A DNA stretch of 9,210 nt from JACCXG01 sp963785755 (GTDB lineage Bacteria; Acidobacteriota; Vicinamibacteria; Vicinamibacterales; 2-12-FULL-66-21), in NCBI GenBank assembly GCA_963785755.1, contig CAWAXG010000023.1:1-9210 (forward strand). The letters are read 5' to 3'. Position numbers and translations under genes: made by a program. The notes beneath the pieces were generated by a model. It worked only from the letters and a program-made list of their open reading frames with translations, searched no databases and was not told the DNA's origin. Below are positions 7,474 to 9,210 of the stretch, in pieces (positions within the stretch are counted from its first letter, which is position 1; each line of letters begins with the position of its first letter).

Positions 7474-7802
7474 CAGAGCGCCTTCAGCCGGCGTTCGACC
7501 CCTGCGGTCATCGCCGCGAAGGTCCGATGCATCTCTTTCAGTGCCCGGGAGCCGAGCGGGCGCAACTCGAAGTACTTACGGCGACGCCCGTCGCGGACCT
7601 CCGTCGATTCGCCGATCCAGGACCGGACAAGCCCCTTTTGTTCCAGCCGCTCGAGCGTGGTGTAAACCGCGCTGATTCCGAGGTGACGGCCCGTCTGCGT
7701 CTCGATTTCGCGTCGCACCACAGCTCCATACGCCTCCGGGCCGATGCGGAAGAGCGCGAGGAGTACCAGGTATTCGAAATCACCGAGTCGGGGCGGCTCC
7801 AT
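7473..7802 (-). CDS. PadR-family transcriptional regulator
   Basis: A short PadR-type winged-helix repressor of 109 residues. The N-terminal helix DFEYLVLLALF (8-18) is followed by AYGAVVRREIE, the recognition-helix region GISAVYTTLERLEQKGLV (42-59) and the wing DGRRRKYFELRPLG (71-84). The short C-terminal helix (87-108) makes this a small PadR of the kind that dimerises through its end helices. Its TGA shares a base with the ATG of the permease gene, so the two are probably translated together. PadR regulators beside ADOP permeases are a recurring arrangement in Acidobacteriota. A perfect palindrome just upstream of its start suggests that it controls its own operon. The ligand is not apparent. 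Conservation of the fold makes the identification secure. Confidence 0.95.
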   Translation of the reverse strand: MEPPRLGDFEYLVLLALFRIGPEAYGAVVRREIETQTGRHLGISAVYTTLERLEQKGLVRSWIGESTEVRDGRRRKYFELRPLGSRALKEMHRTFAAMTAGVERRLKAL

Positions 7803-7807
7803 GCCCT

Positions 7808-7836
7808 ATCTTCCACAATGTGGAACCCGATGGCAA
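7808..7836 (-). promoter_or_regulatory. Candidate PadR-ADOP promoter
   Basis: Read on the minus strand, TTGCCA (7836-7831) matches the -35 consensus at five of six bases. It is followed by a 17-base spacer and GAAGAT (7813-7808), a weak -10 match at three of six. A start of transcription about seven bases further on would fall at or next to the PadR ATG, giving a leaderless or nearly leaderless mRNA. A small dyad, ATGGC (7830-7834) / GCCAT (7840-7844), overlaps the -35. The -10 is poor and Acidobacteriota promoters are little studied, so this is tentative. Confidence 0.35.
7811..7825. promoter_or_regulatory. Perfect 15-bp palindrome, candidate PadR operator
   Basis: TTCCACA-A-TGTGGAA is perfectly symmetric with 7-bp arms around one central base. 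It lies 8 bp before the PadR start and between the candidate -35 and -10, slightly overlapping the -10. PadR dimers bind short dyads of this kind and commonly repress their own genes. Symmetry and position are seen directly; the binding protein is inferred. Confidence 0.6.
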
Positions 7837-7860
7837 ATCGCCATGCCCGGCCCAATGGGT

Positions 7861-7905
7861 ACCAGCACTGAGCCCTCCTTCTTTGCAATCCGGCTCAGTG
7901 GTGGT
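7861..7905. repeat. 14-bp inverted repeat adjoining direct repeat B
   Basis: ACCAGCACTGAGCC (7861-7874) and GGCTCAGTGGTGGT (7892-7905) are complementary at 13 of 14 positions with a 17-base loop. The right arm overlaps the first nine bases of direct repeat copy B. The structure lies upstream of the candidate PadR promoter. It could be a terminator-like barrier, a regulator site or a relic of a mobile-element end; it lacks a U-tract. Confidence 0.5.
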
Positions 7906-7997
7906 CGCACCTGGTGGGCGCACTACGAGTTTTGCCCGCATAAAGATTGGCCGAGTATCCTCCGTAGAAGATCGAGGACTTGCGCGAGGCGGCCGCG
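7897..7997. repeat. Imperfect direct repeat, copy B (upstream of PadR)
   Basis: This is the partner of the 4636-4736 repeat, in the same orientation, 3,261 bp away, about 79% identical by hand alignment. It keeps the TGGTGGGCGCACT block, TATCCTCCG and AGAAGATCGAGGA, and a five-pair version of the internal dyad (TCCTC 7958-7962 / GAGGA 7974-7978). It begins 95 bp upstream of the PadR start. The two copies enclose the entire PadR-permease operon and no other gene. Confidence 0.7.
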
Positions 7998-8444
7998 GTC
8001 ATGTTTCCAGCTGGTCACCCGGCCCGCGAACCACGCGCGAGGGGTCAGGTTGGCTTCGTCGAATTGTCGGAGGGGTTGGTTGCCCCTACGGCGTTAGTCA
8101 GGAGCCAGCCTAGACTTGTGCCGAGATCGCGTCAAATGAGAACAACTTGTGCCGCTTCTGGCCCAACTCAGACACGGGGAGCCTTTTGCGGAACCCGTAC
8201 AGGAACACATCCATCTCGGAGGCCCGATGACGCCCTCGCCATGCTCTTACCAGAGAGTCAGCAAACACTGCGGCGTTACTCGGTACATAAGCGTCGTTAG
8301 CCTGACTGCCATGGACGATTTAGGAAGGGTAATGGCGCAGGCGGCGTGACGTTCGCTGATGACGGCCTTCTCCGAATTGTCCGGAACAGGAACAAGGCTG
8401 GCACGGGGGCTGGCGAGCAGACCAGCCGGCTCCAGGCCAATATC
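7998..8444. other. Intergenic stretch with no recognisable gene
   Basis: I see no convincing coding sequence here; the open frames resemble no family I know. Two copies of ACTTGTGCCG occur at 8114-8123 and 8145-8154, 31 bp apart. A perfect hairpin GGCTGG (8408-8413) / CCAGCC (8422-8427) with an 8-base loop lies near the right end. The part from about 8101 to 8350 looks less GC-rich than the genes on either side, which would suit a decayed gene or inserted DNA, but I found no remnant I can name. Confidence 0.4.
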
Positions 8445-8466
8445 AGTGGCTGAACCGGCAGCCATT
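8445..8466 (-). terminator. Stem-loop just after the TPR gene stop
   Basis: AGTGGCTG (8445-8452) and CAGCCATT (8459-8466) form an 8-pair stem with one G-T pair and a 6-base loop, only 8 bases past the stop of the minus-strand TPR gene. A second hairpin (8408-8427) follows about 20 bases further along that strand. Position and symmetry fit transcript termination or 3'-end protection, but there is no clear U-tract. Confidence 0.4.
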
Positions 8467-8474
8467 CACCCCAG

Positions 8475-9209
8475 TCACAAAGCCGGCCGTAATTTCATCC
8501 GTTCGAGGCACTCGTTGAACCGCGGATCCGCGCGCAAGCAGTCCCACTGAGGCGCCACGGCCAGATGAACCACCACCGGGTCGCGCGCGTCGATCAAGCG
8601 TTGAACGCGCTCGAAGGCCGCGTCGAGGTCTCCAGCCTCTGCGCACAGTACCACCAGCCGGATTTCCTCCATGCCAAAGTCGGGTTGTGCCGTGCCATCT
8701 GGCAGCGGTTCACCCGCGCCCTGCACATACGTATGGGAGCGCTCGAGATCGCCCATCTTCCAGTAGGCGCCTGCCAGCATTCCACGAGCGAACGAATGTT
8801 GTGGATCGCGATCGAGCGCTTTGTTGGCCCACACGATCACGTCATCGTACCGACGCTGATTCCAGAACGAGAGGGCGATCTGCACGTGAGCGAGCGCCGA
8901 CGTCGAGTCGCATTCCAAACCTTGTAGTTTCAGGTGAAGTCCACGCTCCAGGTCGCCGAGCGCTTCCATCAATTTGCCGTAGTGGAGGTACGCCTCAGCG
9001 TGATTCGGGTTGATGGCCAGGGCGCGCCGGAAGCTTCGCTCGGCGGCGATCCAATCCCACTCTGCCACGAACATCACTTGTCCCAACGCCACCTGTGCGT
9101 CCGCGCTTTCATTGTCCAACGCAAGCGCGCGAAGCGCAGCGCCTTTGGCCTCGCCGAACGCTTCGCGGAGCACGTGCCGATTGTCGCCTCCGCAACCTTC
9201 GCGAGCGCC
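8475..9209 (-). CDS. TPR-repeat protein, C-terminal part (5' partial)
   Basis: The frame stays open to the right edge, so this is the C-terminal part of a longer protein; the GTG at 9173 is probably internal. Numbered from that GTG, the visible part is a string of TPR units with the usual A-L-x-x-N/D-P ends: ALRALALDNESADAQ (12-26), FRRALAINPNHAEAY (48-62), HLKLQGLECDSTSALAH (79-95) and ANKALDRDPQHSFARG (116-131). The segment VMFVAEWDWIAAERSFRRAL and the ending RDPVVVHLAVAPQWDCLRADPRFNECLERMKL are hallmarks of the TPR tail found on bacterial regulators and Ser/Thr kinases that carry a TolB_N-like segment between effector domain and TPRs. The N-terminal effector domain is therefore probably a winged helix, kinase or cyclase beyond the window. 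It is followed by a stem-loop. It belongs to the same broad class as the protein at the left edge. Confidence 0.85.
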   Translation of the reverse strand, partial: GAREGCGGDNRHVLREAFGEAKGAALRALALDNESADAQVALGQVMFVAEWDWIAAERSFRRALAINPNHAEAYLHYGKLMEALGDLERGLHLKLQGLECDSTSALAHVQIALSFWNQRRYDDVIVWANKALDRDPQHSFARGMLAGAYWKMGDLERSHTYVQGAGEPLPDGTAQPDFGMEEIRLVVLCAEAGDLDAAFERVQRLIDARDPVVVHLAVAPQWDCLRADPRFNECLERMKLRPAL

Positions 9210-9210
9210 A

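Noticed and set aside
7897..7997. Group II intron domain V or integron attC site in the repeats
   Set aside because: The dyads lack the conserved domain V bulge and AGC/GTT catalytic bases, and the attC core motifs are not in the right places; no reverse transcriptase or integrase is present.
8247..8465. 72-codon minus-strand frame as a small gene
   Set aside because: It has no recognisable family, its possible start lies in the terminator-like hairpin after the TPR gene, and no good ribosome-binding site supports it.
1..9210. Defence system, CRISPR array, phage or toxin-antitoxin module
   Set aside because: No regularly spaced repeats, nuclease, helicase, integrase, portal or toxin-antitoxin pair was seen; the genes are regulatory, transport and metabolic.

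Overview
The window is GC-rich and encodes large multidomain regulators with TPR arrays, a PadR regulator overlapping an orphan MacB/FtsX-type permease of the ADOP class (acidobacterial duplicated orphan permease), and small secreted and enzymatic proteins. A PadR gene next to an ADOP gene is characteristic of Acidobacteriota, and the high GC would suit the Vicinamibacteria side of that phylum. The phylum call is inferred from family and base composition, not from a marker gene.

Layout. Positions 2-1750 (+) are the 3' part of a signalling or regulatory protein with a TolB_N-like domain, TPRs and an uncharacterised C-terminal domain; its N-terminus lies off the left edge. Three co-directional genes follow, each with its own ribosome-binding site: a SAM-dependent methyltransferase with an N-terminal winged helix (1855-2937), a small exported protein (3036-3629) and an alpha/beta hydrolase (3740-4597). 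They are separated by gaps of about 100 bp that contain stem-loops, so a simple operon is possible but not shown. On the minus strand, a PadR regulator (7802-7473) overlaps by one base the ADOP permease (7473-4780). A further TPR protein on the minus strand (9209-8475) runs off the right edge.

Three non-coding structures are the main points of interest. (1) The methyltransferase start codon is buried in a 9-bp stem whose 10-nt loop carries the Shine-Dalgarno sequence. (2) A perfect 15-bp palindrome sits between the putative -35 and -10 elements of the PadR promoter and is a likely autoregulatory operator. (3) The whole PadR-ADOP operon lies between two imperfect direct repeats of 101 bp (about 79% identical by hand alignment), the outer one adjoined by a 14-bp inverted repeat.

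How the genes work together. PadR probably represses itself and the ADOP permease in response to an unknown ligand. The permease has two FtsX-like halves but no ATPase gene beside it. The plus-strand cluster could modify and process a small molecule, but nothing in the window names its substrate. I see no RNA genes, CRISPR array, transposase, integrase or recognisable defence system.
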